Notes: generated by a model from the sequence alone, not told the origin. Shown: positions 1 through 5,289, counted from the first letter of the stretch. The stretch: 7,062 nucleotides of DNA from Peribacter sp964404805 (GCA_964404805.1 CAYOLJ010000063.1:1-7062); one strand, 5' to 3'. Numbers and translations: made by a program.

Positions 1-93
1 GCTGCGAAAAAGCGCATCGTCCACTGGAAGAACGCCGCACACAAGAAATCACACGCCGCCTCCCTGGTCGCCGCCTTGGATGCGAAGAAGTAA
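1..93 (+). CDS. rpsT: Ribosomal protein S20 (bS20), C-terminal 30 residues
   Basis: The frame is open from base 1 and ends at TAA 91-93; the start lies outside the window. The 30 visible residues are Lys/His/Ala rich and contain KKRIVHWKNAAHKKSH. This aligns with the conserved S20 tail (in E. coli a Lys-Gly-Leu-Ile-His-Lys-Asn-Lys-Ala-Ala-Arg-His-Lys pattern). S20 is a small helical protein that binds 16S rRNA early in assembly of the 30S subunit. The stop overlaps the ruvX start by one base (TAATG), so the two genes are probably co-transcribed and translationally coupled. Trp replaces the usual residue after the His, a small difference. Identification rests only on this tail. Confidence 0.78.
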   Translation, partial: AAKKRIVHWKNAAHKKSHAASLVAALDAKK

Positions 94-440
94 TGGCACG
101 CCTTCTCGCCATCGACATCGGGACGAAGCGCACGGGAGTGGCCTATTTGGATGAAGAAACAGATATCCCCCTGCCGCTCACCACACTGAAGCATACGAGC
201 ACTGAAGAGCTCTTGGAGATGCTCTCTGCCCTTATTAAGGAGCGCCGCATCGATCGGCTGATTGTCGGGCTCCCCCTTCTTCCTTCAGGTGAAGAGGGTG
301 CGCAGGTCCATTATGTTCGTGAAATTACAGAACAGATGCAGGAACGCGGATGGTCGGTAGAACTGCGTGACGAGCGTTATACCACTCCTCGTACACATAC
401 CGGTGATCCTGATGCGATTGCCGCCCTCAATTTGTTCTGA
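93..440 (+). CDS. ruvX: RuvX/YqgF-family RNase H-fold nuclease (Holliday junction resolvase-like), short form
   Basis: This 115-residue protein has the YqgF/RuvX motifs in order. DIGTKRTGVA lies near residues 8-17, with Asp8 as the first metal ligand. IVGLPL lies near 57-62, the Ser-Gly-Glu-Glu-Gly turn near 65-69, and DERYTT at 93-98. A terminal Asp-Ala-Ile-Ala-Ala at 107-111 supplies the last acidic ligand. The family is linked to 16S rRNA 5'-end maturation and to Holliday junction resolution. The usual length is about 135-145 residues. Here the segment between DERYTT and the final Asp is only about eight residues, so a helical part is missing, and the C-terminus stops soon after Ala-Ala-Leu. 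The acidic ligands remain, so it may be active. The ATG at 93 overlaps the rpsT stop. It uses TGA as stop, the only main gene in the window to do so. Confidence 0.85.
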   Translation: MARLLAIDIGTKRTGVAYLDEETDIPLPLTTLKHTSTEELLEMLSALIKERRIDRLIVGLPLLPSGEEGAQVHYVREITEQMQERGWSVELRDERYTTPRTHTGDPDAIAALNLF

Positions 441-736
441 ACAGCCTTATAAAAGCATTGAGGAGATGTTTGACAATATCAAAAAATTGACTAAAATACC
501 ATCCTTTACCTGTTCATTGGACTCCATCGTTTTGCCGCTAACTTCAGAGCACTCGTTGCGCGACTGTATCGACATCAGCGCTTGGGTGAGGGACGACGAA
601 GATTTTGATCGATGAGGAAGAAAATCGACGCAGAGACACGGAGCAACATCTCTTCTCATCCGTCCACCCAAACCTCTGCTGCATCTTTTGTCTCTGTCAA
701 TGTTATGGTAAAACGAGGGATGTTCATTCCCCCACG
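441..736 (+). other. Leader/intergenic region between ruvX and the sigma-region-4 gene
   Basis: This 296-base gap holds no recognised gene and no tRNA that I can see; I see no hairpin-plus-T-run terminator after ruvX. It contains a strong promoter at 470-497, which would give a leader of about 230 nt before ATG 737. Several short frames cross it. A frame-1 stretch (ATG 466 or TTG 517, stop TGA 613-615) overlaps the ATG at 612, and the frame from 612 ends at TGA 738-740, over the next gene's start. A small inverted repeat (GGGA 717-720 with TCCC 728-731) sits just before ATG 737. A weaker extended -10 (TGT then TATGGT) lies at 701-709. The region could be a regulatory leader, a small RNA, or a short coupled coding chain. 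Confidence 0.5.
470..497 (+). promoter_or_regulatory. Strong sigma70-type promoter (TTGACA-N16-TAAAAT)
   Basis: A perfect -35 hexamer TTGACA at 470-475 is followed after 16 bp by TAAAAT at 492-497 (five of six to TATAAT). The spacer is AT-rich in a GC-rich setting. The start would fall near 503-505, about 230 nt ahead of the sigma-region-4 gene. It is the closest match to the sigma70 consensus in the window. Confidence 0.65.
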
Positions 737-740
737 ATGA
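612..740 (+). CDS. Possible 42-residue small protein, coupled to the downstream start
   Basis: The frame runs from ATG 612 to TGA 738-740 and encodes 42 residues beginning MRKKIDAETR and ending KRGMFIPPR. It is rich in Ser, Thr and basic residues, with no membrane segment or motif I recognise. Its TGA overlaps the candidate starts of the next gene at ATG 737 and ATG 740, an ATGATG arrangement typical of translational coupling. Its own ATG overlaps the stop of another short frame (TGA 613-615). There is no clear ribosome binding site. Third-position GC is about one half, lower than in neighbouring genes, so coding status is doubtful. It may simply be leader sequence. Confidence 0.22.
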   Translation: MRKKIDAETRSNISSHPSTQTSAASFVSVNVMVKRGMFIPPR

Positions 741-1849
741 TGACCGCTCCCGCAGCCTCCTCCACCACCACATCCCAGCAGACACCGAACCTTCCGCAGA
801 TCTCTCTCAATCTGCCGGAGTTACTCGACAATCTCTTCCTCGTCCTGACCGACAAGGAAGCAACTGTGGTGAAGAGGCGTTTCGCTCTACAGGGCAATCA
901 AAAGCAGACCCTCGAGCGGATTGGTAAGCAGTTCAATGTCACGCGTGAGCGTATTCGTCAGATCGAATCCATCGCACTCAACAAACTCAAGCGCACTGTC
1001 CGTACCACACGACTCGATGAAGTGAATACGCTGGCGAAGGGTGTACTGCGTGTGCACGGGGGGCTCATGCGCGAAGACGACCTCATCACCATGGTGCTAC
1101 GTCGCATTCAGGGCAGCACCCAGGTCGACGGAGCCGTTCTTCGTCTCTCGTACTCCATCGACAGCGAGATGGCCATGGGCAGCCACAGCAACACCTTCGT
1201 CCCATTCTGGAGACTCGAGTCTCTGGCCATGGAAGACATTCTTCTTATCGTCAATAGTGTTGTGAAGATCCTCAAGAAGCGAAAGTCCTGCATGCAAGCC
1301 GACGAGATCGTCTCGGCCGTGCAATCGATGAACCTCTTCGAGGGCCGGGTCCCCAGCCGCGAACTCATACTCTCCTGTCTCAAAATCGACGAGCGTCTCA
1401 AAGAGATTACCGAAGGATGGGGTCTGACCGAGTGGCGCTTCGTTCGCCCACGTAGTATCCGTGACAAAGTGGAAATCATTCTTAAGAAGTCCGGTGAGCC
1501 GCTCCACTTCATGGAAATCGCCAACCGCATCCGCGACGCGCATTTCGATCATAAGAACGTCACCGTTCAGGCGGTACACAACGAACTCATCCGCTATCCC
1601 CAATTCGTCCTCGTAGGCCGCGGTCTCTACGCCTTAAGCGATTGGGGCTACGAGCCAGGTACCGTGGCCGATGTGATTGAGAAGATCCTCAAAGAGAAGG
1701 GGCCCTTGAGCAAGAAAGAGATCATCGCCGAAGTCGCCAAGCAGCGCACCGTGAAGGTAGGAACGATTTCGCTCAACTTGCAGAAGATGCCCTACTTCAC
1801 TCGCGTGGGACGCGCCGTCTACGCCTTCGATCCGAGCAAGAAGAAGTAA
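737..1849 (+). CDS. Sigma-70 region 4 domain fused to HARE-like winged-helix repeats
   Basis: The protein is 370 residues from ATG 737 (ATG 740 is equally possible). After a Thr/Ser/Pro-rich start, residues ~37-87 form a sigma-70 region 4 helix-turn-helix: LTDKEATVVKRRF, then TLERIGKQFNVTRERIRQIE, the segment that reads -35 elements in housekeeping sigmas. Residues ~95-160 and ~165-235 look like diverged winged-helix units. Residues ~241-302 and ~305-366 are two related HARE-type winged helices, each ending in a Val-Gly-Arg-(Gly/Ala)-(Leu/Val)-Tyr-Ala pattern. Sigma regions 2 and 3 are absent, so it cannot melt a promoter like a full sigma. A role as DNA-binding transcription regulator or RNA polymerase accessory factor is inferred. 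An open upstream extension (TTG 605) reads Cys-rich and unconvincing, so the later ATG is preferred. A long leader with its own promoter precedes it and a terminator follows. Confidence 0.8.
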   Translation: MMTAPAASSTTTSQQTPNLPQISLNLPELLDNLFLVLTDKEATVVKRRFALQGNQKQTLERIGKQFNVTRERIRQIESIALNKLKRTVRTTRLDEVNTLAKGVLRVHGGLMREDDLITMVLRRIQGSTQVDGAVLRLSYSIDSEMAMGSHSNTFVPFWRLESLAMEDILLIVNSVVKILKKRKSCMQADEIVSAVQSMNLFEGRVPSRELILSCLKIDERLKEITEGWGLTEWRFVRPRSIRDKVEIILKKSGEPLHFMEIANRIRDAHFDHKNVTVQAVHNELIRYPQFVLVGRGLYALSDWGYEPGTVADVIEKILKEKGPLSKKEIIAEVAKQRTVKVGTISLNLQKMPYFTRVGRAVYAFDPSKKK

Positions 1850-1870
1850 GACGCATTTACAGGAATTCTG

Positions 1871-1904
1871 AAAGAGAGGCCACCTACGGATGGTCTCTTT
1901 TGTT
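1871..1904 (+). terminator. Rho-independent terminator after the sigma-region-4 gene
   Basis: AAAGAGA (1871-1877) pairs with TCTCTTT (1894-1900), and CCA (1880-1882) pairs with TGG (1891-1893). Two bulged G and an 8-nt loop complete the hairpin. The 3' arm runs into TTTTGTT. It sits about 20 bp past the stop at 1849 and separates this unit from the lipoprotein gene. Confidence 0.7.
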
Positions 1905-1950
1905 CTGTAGTGGCTTGCGCAGAGTGCATCGAGCGCCAACAATGGTGGTA

Positions 1951-2787
1951 ATGACACGAAAGATCCTCTTACTCAGCTTGGGTTCCTGCGCACTCCTTCT
2001 CACTGCTTGCGGTGGTGGAGATCCCCTCCCTCCTCCCCTTCCCACAGGCGTGCAGACGATGACCGGTACCCTGCTCCCCGCCGAGATCTCGACCCTGCGA
2101 CGTGGCACGCACCTGCTCACGCACGAGGGACAACGGCTCTGTTTCGTCGAAAGTACAGTCGTCAATCTTCGGACATTTGAGGGAAAAACTGTGGTGATCC
2201 GCGGCATCTTTGAGCCCAATTCCGATCCTTCGCTCCTCCCTGTTCTCGTCACGCAGGATGTGACGACGCTCGAGCAGGACCTGCAGCGAATCTCTCTCAG
2301 TACCTTTGGACTCACGGGAACTATTCCCCGTTCGTGGATCATGGCAACGCAGAAGAGCACGACCGTATTCCTCGTTGAGGGAACCGCAACGCCACTCGTC
2401 ACCATCATCCGTTCTCCGCAGACTTCCCTCCCTTCCACCGGAGCGCCCTTTCAGATTTCCGGGCATTACGCGGTACGTCAGGGAACACCCAACTCGCAGC
2501 AGGAAATTGCCTCGGTGGAATCCGACGGAGATCTGATTGTCCTCACCTTCACGCCGCCACAAGAGATGGAAGACGCCGACCTGTTGCACGCTCAGTGGCT
2601 GGTGTTCCTCACATCACTCACCTTCGGTGATGCTTCTGGTAAACAATCGTCCGCTACACAATCAGAGACAACTGTCGGTTCTCCTTGCGGCGGGACCGCT
2701 GGCATTCTGTGCCCGACGGGGCAGTACTGTGAAATCACCGACTTTCAGGAGAATATCGGCAGGTGCCGCACGATTGGTGGTGCATAG
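1951..2787 (+). CDS. Secreted lipoprotein with OB-like domain and C-terminal four-cysteine motif
   Basis: Starting at ATG 1951 the protein is 278 residues. Residues 1-20 form a lipoprotein signal peptide: Thr-Arg-Lys, a Leu-rich core, and the lipobox LTAC with Cys20 as the lipidation site. A Gly/Pro-rich linker follows. Residues ~35-110 have alternating beta-strand texture with patterns such as GTHLLTHEGQ, FEGKTVVIRG and LLPVLVTQDV, which suggest an OB-fold. A second beta-rich part (~120-200) may be related. The C-terminus (~246-272) carries a C-x7-C-x5-C-x11-C motif starting CGGTAGILCPTGQYC, like small disulfide modules in secreted proteins. It probably sits on the outer face of the membrane; its ligand is unknown. 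ATG 1942 would add Met-Val-Val. I see no ribosome binding site and no clear promoter. The recA operator region starts 2 bp after the stop. Confidence 0.75.
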   Translation: MTRKILLLSLGSCALLLTACGGGDPLPPPLPTGVQTMTGTLLPAEISTLRRGTHLLTHEGQRLCFVESTVVNLRTFEGKTVVIRGIFEPNSDPSLLPVLVTQDVTTLEQDLQRISLSTFGLTGTIPRSWIMATQKSTTVFLVEGTATPLVTIIRSPQTSLPSTGAPFQISGHYAVRQGTPNSQQEIASVESDGDLIVLTFTPPQEMEDADLLHAQWLVFLTSLTFGDASGKQSSATQSETTVGSPCGGTAGILCPTGQYCEITDFQENIGRCRTIGGA

Positions 2788-2788
2788 A

Positions 2789-2806
2789 GGTGTACAGTAA
2801 TACACC
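2789..2806. promoter_or_regulatory. Candidate operator copy 1: GGTGTA-N6-TACACC
   Basis: This is a perfect 6-bp-arm inverted repeat with a 6-bp spacer (CAGTAA), starting one base after the lipoprotein stop. The same arms and spacing recur at 2870-2887, 81 bp further on centre to centre. It lies about 110-126 bp upstream of the recA start. No T-run follows it, so a terminator is less likely than a protein-binding site. Confidence 0.55.
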
Positions 2807-2840
2807 ATCATCATTTGCGCGATTCCGCAAGGGATTGTCA

Positions 2841-2869
2841 TTGCAGAGCCAAATTAAGATATGTACAGT
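2841..2869 (+). promoter_or_regulatory. Tentative recA promoter
   Basis: TTGCAG at 2841-2846 followed after 17 bp by TACAGT at 2864-2869 is the best-spaced pair. TTGTCA 2835-2840 with TAAGAT 2855-2860 is an alternative, but its 14-bp spacer is short. With the first pair, transcription would start near 2876, inside the second inverted repeat, which is where a repressor would block initiation. Neither pair is close to consensus. Confidence 0.35.
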
Positions 2870-2887
2870 GGTGTACGAATTTACACC
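2870..2887. promoter_or_regulatory. Candidate operator copy 2: GGTGTA-N6-TACACC
   Basis: Its arms and spacing are identical to the copy at 2789-2806, with a different spacer (CGAATT). It lies 27 bp before the recA start codon. A further overlapping inverted repeat, GTACA-N4-TGTAC, occupies 2863-2876, and TGTACAGT occurs at both sites (2791-2798 and 2862-2869). Known RecA-LexA circuits make this a candidate SOS-type operator. A weak attenuator hairpin is the alternative, because TTTT follows. Confidence 0.6.
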
Positions 2888-2914
2888 TTTTACCCTTCTC
2901 TCCTCAACTCTACC

Positions 2915-3970
2915 ATGGCAAAAGCATCTCCTACCAAAATCACGATGACCCCCACGAAAGACACGAGCACCTCCAAAAATCCCAAAGAAGAGGCGCTCAA
3001 GTCCGCCCTCGCACAGATCGAGAAGCAATACGGCGCCGGCGCCATTATGCGCATGGGCCAGGATCACGCAGTGAAGATCGAGTGTATTCCTTCCGGTGCT
3101 CTCTCGCTCGACATTGCGCTTGGCGGCGGCATCCCCAAGGGCCGCATCATCGAGATCTACGGTCCGGAATCCTCCGGCAAAACCACTCTTGCCCTGCACG
3201 TGATCGCACAGGCGCAGAAACGTGGAGGTAAGGCGGCCTTCATCGATGCGGAGCACGCACTGGACGTGCAGTACGCCAAGAAGATCGGGGTCGATATTGA
3301 TGCACTTTTAGTCTCGCAGCCCGATGATGGGGAGCAAGCCCTCGAAATCACCGAAACTCTCGTGCGGTCCGGCGGTATCGATCTCATTGTCATCGATTCC
3401 GTCGCCGCACTCACCCCACGCGCAGAGATCGATGGCATGATGGGCGACAGTCACATGGGCTTGCAGGCTCGACTCATGAGCCAGGCTCTTCGCAAACTGA
3501 CGTCCATTGTGAGCAAGACCAGTTGCTCCATCATCTTCATCAACCAGATGCGCATGAAAATTGGTGTCATGTTCGGCAATCCTGAAACAACCACCGGCGG
3601 CAATGCCCTCAAATTCTATGCCTCCATCCGCATCGACGTGCGTCGCATCGACAAAATTATCGAGAAGGGTGAGGGCGACCAGGAAATCGTCGGTAACCGC
3701 ACCAGAGCCAAGATTGTGAAGAACAAAGTCGCCCCACCGTTCCGCCAGGCGGAATTCGACATTCTCTACGCCAAGGGCATCAACTACGCAGGCGATCTGC
3801 TCGATATGGGCGTGAAGTACGGCATCATCGAGCGGGCAGGCACGCACTACCGCTACGGAGAAGAAGCCCTCGGCCAAGGACGAATGGCTGCCTCACTCAA
3901 CATCGCAGGGCAACCGAAACTGAGTGAGAAACTCGAAAAAGAGATTCGCAGTGCCGCCGGTCTTCTTTAG
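2915..3970 (+). CDS. recA: Recombinase RecA
   Basis: RecA polymerises on single-stranded DNA, drives ATP-dependent strand exchange and triggers repressor self-cleavage in SOS responses. The 351-residue protein shows Walker A GPESSGKT at 83-90 and a Walker B strand ending LIVIDS near 157-162. The MGDSHMGLQARLMSQALRKL segment follows, then loop L2 with FINQMRMKIGVMFGNPETTT near 208-227. Compared with E. coli it has a Lys/Thr-rich N-terminal extension of about 17 residues. It ends at Lys-Glu-Ile-Arg-Ser-Ala-Ala-Gly-Leu-Leu, so the acidic regulatory tail is missing. No intein is present. The start at 2915 gives the typical Met-Ala-Lys opening; an earlier in-frame ATG at 2861 lies inside the operator region and is unlikely. 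The 5' flank is pyrimidine-rich with no Shine-Dalgarno. A NUDIX gene follows after 17 bp. Confidence 0.98.
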   Translation: MAKASPTKITMTPTKDTSTSKNPKEEALKSALAQIEKQYGAGAIMRMGQDHAVKIECIPSGALSLDIALGGGIPKGRIIEIYGPESSGKTTLALHVIAQAQKRGGKAAFIDAEHALDVQYAKKIGVDIDALLVSQPDDGEQALEITETLVRSGGIDLIVIDSVAALTPRAEIDGMMGDSHMGLQARLMSQALRKLTSIVSKTSCSIIFINQMRMKIGVMFGNPETTTGGNALKFYASIRIDVRRIDKIIEKGEGDQEIVGNRTRAKIVKNKVAPPFRQAEFDILYAKGINYAGDLLDMGVKYGIIERAGTHYRYGEEALGQGRMAASLNIAGQPKLSEKLEKEIRSAAGLL

Positions 3971-3974
3971 AGTG

Positions 3975-3980
3975 TATAAC
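3975..3980 (+). promoter_or_regulatory. Possible -10 element for the NUDIX gene at 3988
   Basis: TATAAC (five of six to TATAAT) lies in the 17-bp recA-NUDIX gap and ends 7 nt before ATG 3988, so transcription would begin at or next to the start codon. No good -35 is visible inside recA (TGCCGC at 3952-3957 has the right spacing but poor sequence). The gene may equally be read through from recA. Confidence 0.35.
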
Positions 3981-3987
3981 GCCTCTG

Positions 3988-4494
3988 ATGGAAGAGCTCT
4001 ACTCCGGACACGGCTGGCGCGTCACACTCGAAGAAGCTTCTCTTCCTAATGGAAAAACGAAGAAGATCGCCCGCGTCACGCGGTGTGATACCGCTCACAT
4101 CATCGCCGTCACGGATAATGGAAGCGTGCTCCTCCTCCGCGAGTACCGCCCGTTCTTCGGAGGCTACATCTGGATGCTGCCCACGGGTCGGGTGAATAAG
4201 GAGCCGGATCCGAAAATCGCGGCCCTGCGCGAACTGCAGGAAGAAACAGGTTATCGCGCCGAAGAAATCACATTTCTCTGCAGCGGCAACCACTCCGAGG
4301 GATTCCCCACCACGAATCAGATTTTCGTCGCCAAGAAGCTCGCCCTAGATCCCCTACCTCAGGATGATACCGAACTGATCGAAGTGCATGAATGCACCGT
4401 TCAGGAGGCTATTGAACACGTCTGTAGCAGCACTCACGTGCACATGCCGAGTGCGTATGGGCTTCTGTATTTTGCCCGAAAGCACCATCTCTAA
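3988..4494 (+). CDS. NUDIX hydrolase, ADP-ribose pyrophosphatase-like
   Basis: The 168-residue protein has the layout of the ADP-ribose pyrophosphatase group: SVLLLREYRPFFGGYIWMLP (residues 46-65), then a Nudix box spanning Gly67-Tyr89. A Ser-Gly-Asn-His-Ser-Glu-Gly-Phe segment (99-106) follows, in the position of the substrate loop. Such enzymes hydrolyse nucleoside diphosphates linked to another moiety, for example ADP-ribose to AMP and ribose phosphate, in the cytoplasm. The metal-binding core RELQEE (81-86) is intact. The first Glu of the canonical G-x5-E-x7-REUxEExGU box is Pro73 here, with Glu one position earlier. The substrate cannot be fixed from sequence. It lies 17 bp after recA with no Shine-Dalgarno, and its TAA overlaps by 4 bp the end of the opposing NUDIX gene. 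Confidence 0.88.
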   Translation: MEELYSGHGWRVTLEEASLPNGKTKKIARVTRCDTAHIIAVTDNGSVLLLREYRPFFGGYIWMLPTGRVNKEPDPKIAALRELQEETGYRAEEITFLCSGNHSEGFPTTNQIFVAKKLALDPLPQDDTELIEVHECTVQEAIEHVCSSTHVHMPSAYGLLYFARKHHL

Positions 4495-5165
4495 AGGATG
4501 TTCTGTTCTTGCTGTTCCAGCAGCGCCGAAACGGGCACAAGATACTGTGCATACTGCTCGACAAAATACTTCAAATCTTCCGTGAACTTCTCAGGATGAT
4601 GGGCGATCTCCGCCCGCAGGTCTGGCAAGTCGAATACTTCGATCCCCGAGGCCTCGGCGTCAGCAAATCGAATCGACCCGTCATAGTATCCGATAAAGAA
4701 CGCGCAGATACTCTTCATGGTAAAACTGCCGCGTGGAGTCACGCGAACGGACTCATATTCCTTTACGTCATCGACCTTGCGAAAGATCCCGATGACATGA
4801 AGATCTACATTGCGGATGGCATGAAGAAATTCGTCATCATTCAGAACTGTTGCAGGAAAACCTAGCTCTTCGGCGCACTCCTGCACCAGAGTGATATTCA
4901 CCGTATACCCCTGCCGAACATGACCACCAACGGTCTTGTCGTAGAGACCCCCATTCTGTTCCTTCTTGCTACTCCGTTTCTGGAGATAGATTTTTCCGTC
5001 GGTATTCATAAGTACGAGCCGCATCTGACGCACTTTCTTTGAAGTGTTACCTCTGGCCTTCCACTCCCGCTCAATCTCCTTATAGAACGCCTGCCGCTCC
5101 ATCACGCCGATATTGCGGTCCTGCAGATCAAATACTTCGAGAAGCTCTTCCATGATACCGATCAT
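4491..5165 (-). CDS. NUDIX hydrolase, IPP-isomerase/YfcD-like group, with divergent Nudix box
   Basis: The 224-residue protein opens EELLEVFDLQDRNIGVMER, the N-terminal strand typical of YfcD/isopentenyl-diphosphate-isomerase-like NUDIX proteins. KIYLQKRSSKK (58-68) and a Nudix region from Gly81 to Phe103 follow. The box keeps Gly81, Glu96, Glu99, Glu100 and Gly102, but the first Glu is Tyr87 and the conserved Arg is Gln95. Metal binding through the EE pair is plausible, yet activity may be altered. The C-terminal ~55 residues form a helical extension. The substrate is unknown; a true isomerase role is not supported. It is the only minus-strand gene here, convergent with the upstream NUDIX gene (4-bp stop overlap) and divergent from dnaB. 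The start at 5165 is favoured by a -10 hexamer 8 nt upstream; Met5 at 5153 is an alternative. Confidence 0.85.
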   Translation of the reverse strand: MIGIMEELLEVFDLQDRNIGVMERQAFYKEIEREWKARGNTSKKVRQMRLVLMNTDGKIYLQKRSSKKEQNGGLYDKTVGGHVRQGYTVNITLVQECAEELGFPATVLNDDEFLHAIRNVDLHVIGIFRKVDDVKEYESVRVTPRGSFTMKSICAFFIGYYDGSIRFADAEASGIEVFDLPDLRAEIAHHPEKFTEDLKYFVEQYAQYLVPVSALLEQQEQNIL

Positions 5166-5173
5166 ACGCGTTT

Positions 5174-5201
5174 ATTAGAGAACGGAAATATGTTTCCACA
5201 A
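5174..5201 (-). promoter_or_regulatory. Promoter for the minus-strand NUDIX gene, apparently leaderless
   Basis: On the minus strand TTGTGG (complement of 5196-5201) and TCTAAT (complement of 5174-5179; five of six) are separated by 16 bp. The -10 ends 8 nt before the start codon at 5165, so the transcript would begin at or within a base or two of the ATG. The -35 overlaps a DnaA-box-like 9-mer. Confidence 0.5.
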
Positions 5202-5211
5202 TGTATCCACA
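5192..5211 (+). promoter_or_regulatory. Two DnaA-box-like 9-mers
   Basis: GTTTCCACA (5192-5200) and GTATCCACA (5203-5211) each match the DnaA box TTWTNCACA at eight of nine positions. They are in the same orientation, 11 bp apart (about one helical turn), in an AT-richer stretch between the divergent NUDIX and dnaB genes. Two sites are too few for an origin. Control of dnaB and/or the NUDIX gene by DnaA is possible; chance similarity is not excluded. Confidence 0.4.
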
Positions 5212-5261
5212 TTTCCCTCTCACAAGGCATCTCATTTTGCGCGTGCATCAAGCGGGTTTGA

Positions 5262-5289
5262 TTGCCGTCAGTGCTGCGAGCACTACAAT
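5262..5289 (+). promoter_or_regulatory. dnaB promoter, apparently leaderless
   Basis: TTGCCG (5262-5267), a 16-bp spacer and TACAAT (5284-5289, five of six) lie 8 nt ahead of ATG 5298. A start 7-9 nt past the -10 would fall at the A of the ATG or just before it. TTGATT at 5258-5263 is an alternative -35, but needs a 20-bp spacer. Confidence 0.6.
5270..5284. repeat. Palindrome AGTGCT-GCG-AGCACT within the dnaB promoter
   Basis: This inverted repeat has perfect 6-bp arms and a 3-bp centre. It fills most of the spacer between the -35 and -10 hexamers and touches the first base of the -10. The position suits an operator for a repressor. No second copy was seen elsewhere in the window. Confidence 0.5.

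Noticed and set aside
93..440. TGA might code for Gly (as in Gracilibacteria/Absconditabacteria), because only ruvX ends in TGA
   Set aside because: RecA, DnaB and the other long frames contain many Gly codons and none is TGA. Reading through the ruvX TGA adds only four residues and does not restore the missing RuvX segment.
605..736. N-terminal extension of the sigma-region-4 protein from TTG 605
   Set aside because: The extra 44 residues are Cys-rich and unlike the rest of the protein, there is no ribosome binding site, and ATG 737/740 gives a natural start.
447..785. 112-residue open frame on the minus strand across the leader region
   Set aside because: Its composition (Trp, Arg and Ser runs) looks non-coding, no promoter or motif supports it, and it overlaps the + strand promoter and gene start.
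1097..1603. Long minus-strand open frames inside the sigma-region-4 gene and similarly inside recA (3308-3877)
   Set aside because: They are shadows of GC-rich third-position codon use in well-supported + strand genes.
2789..2806. Inverted repeat as a terminator for the lipoprotein gene
   Set aside because: The stem is only 6 bp with no T-run after it, and the same arms recur at the recA start, which fits an operator better.
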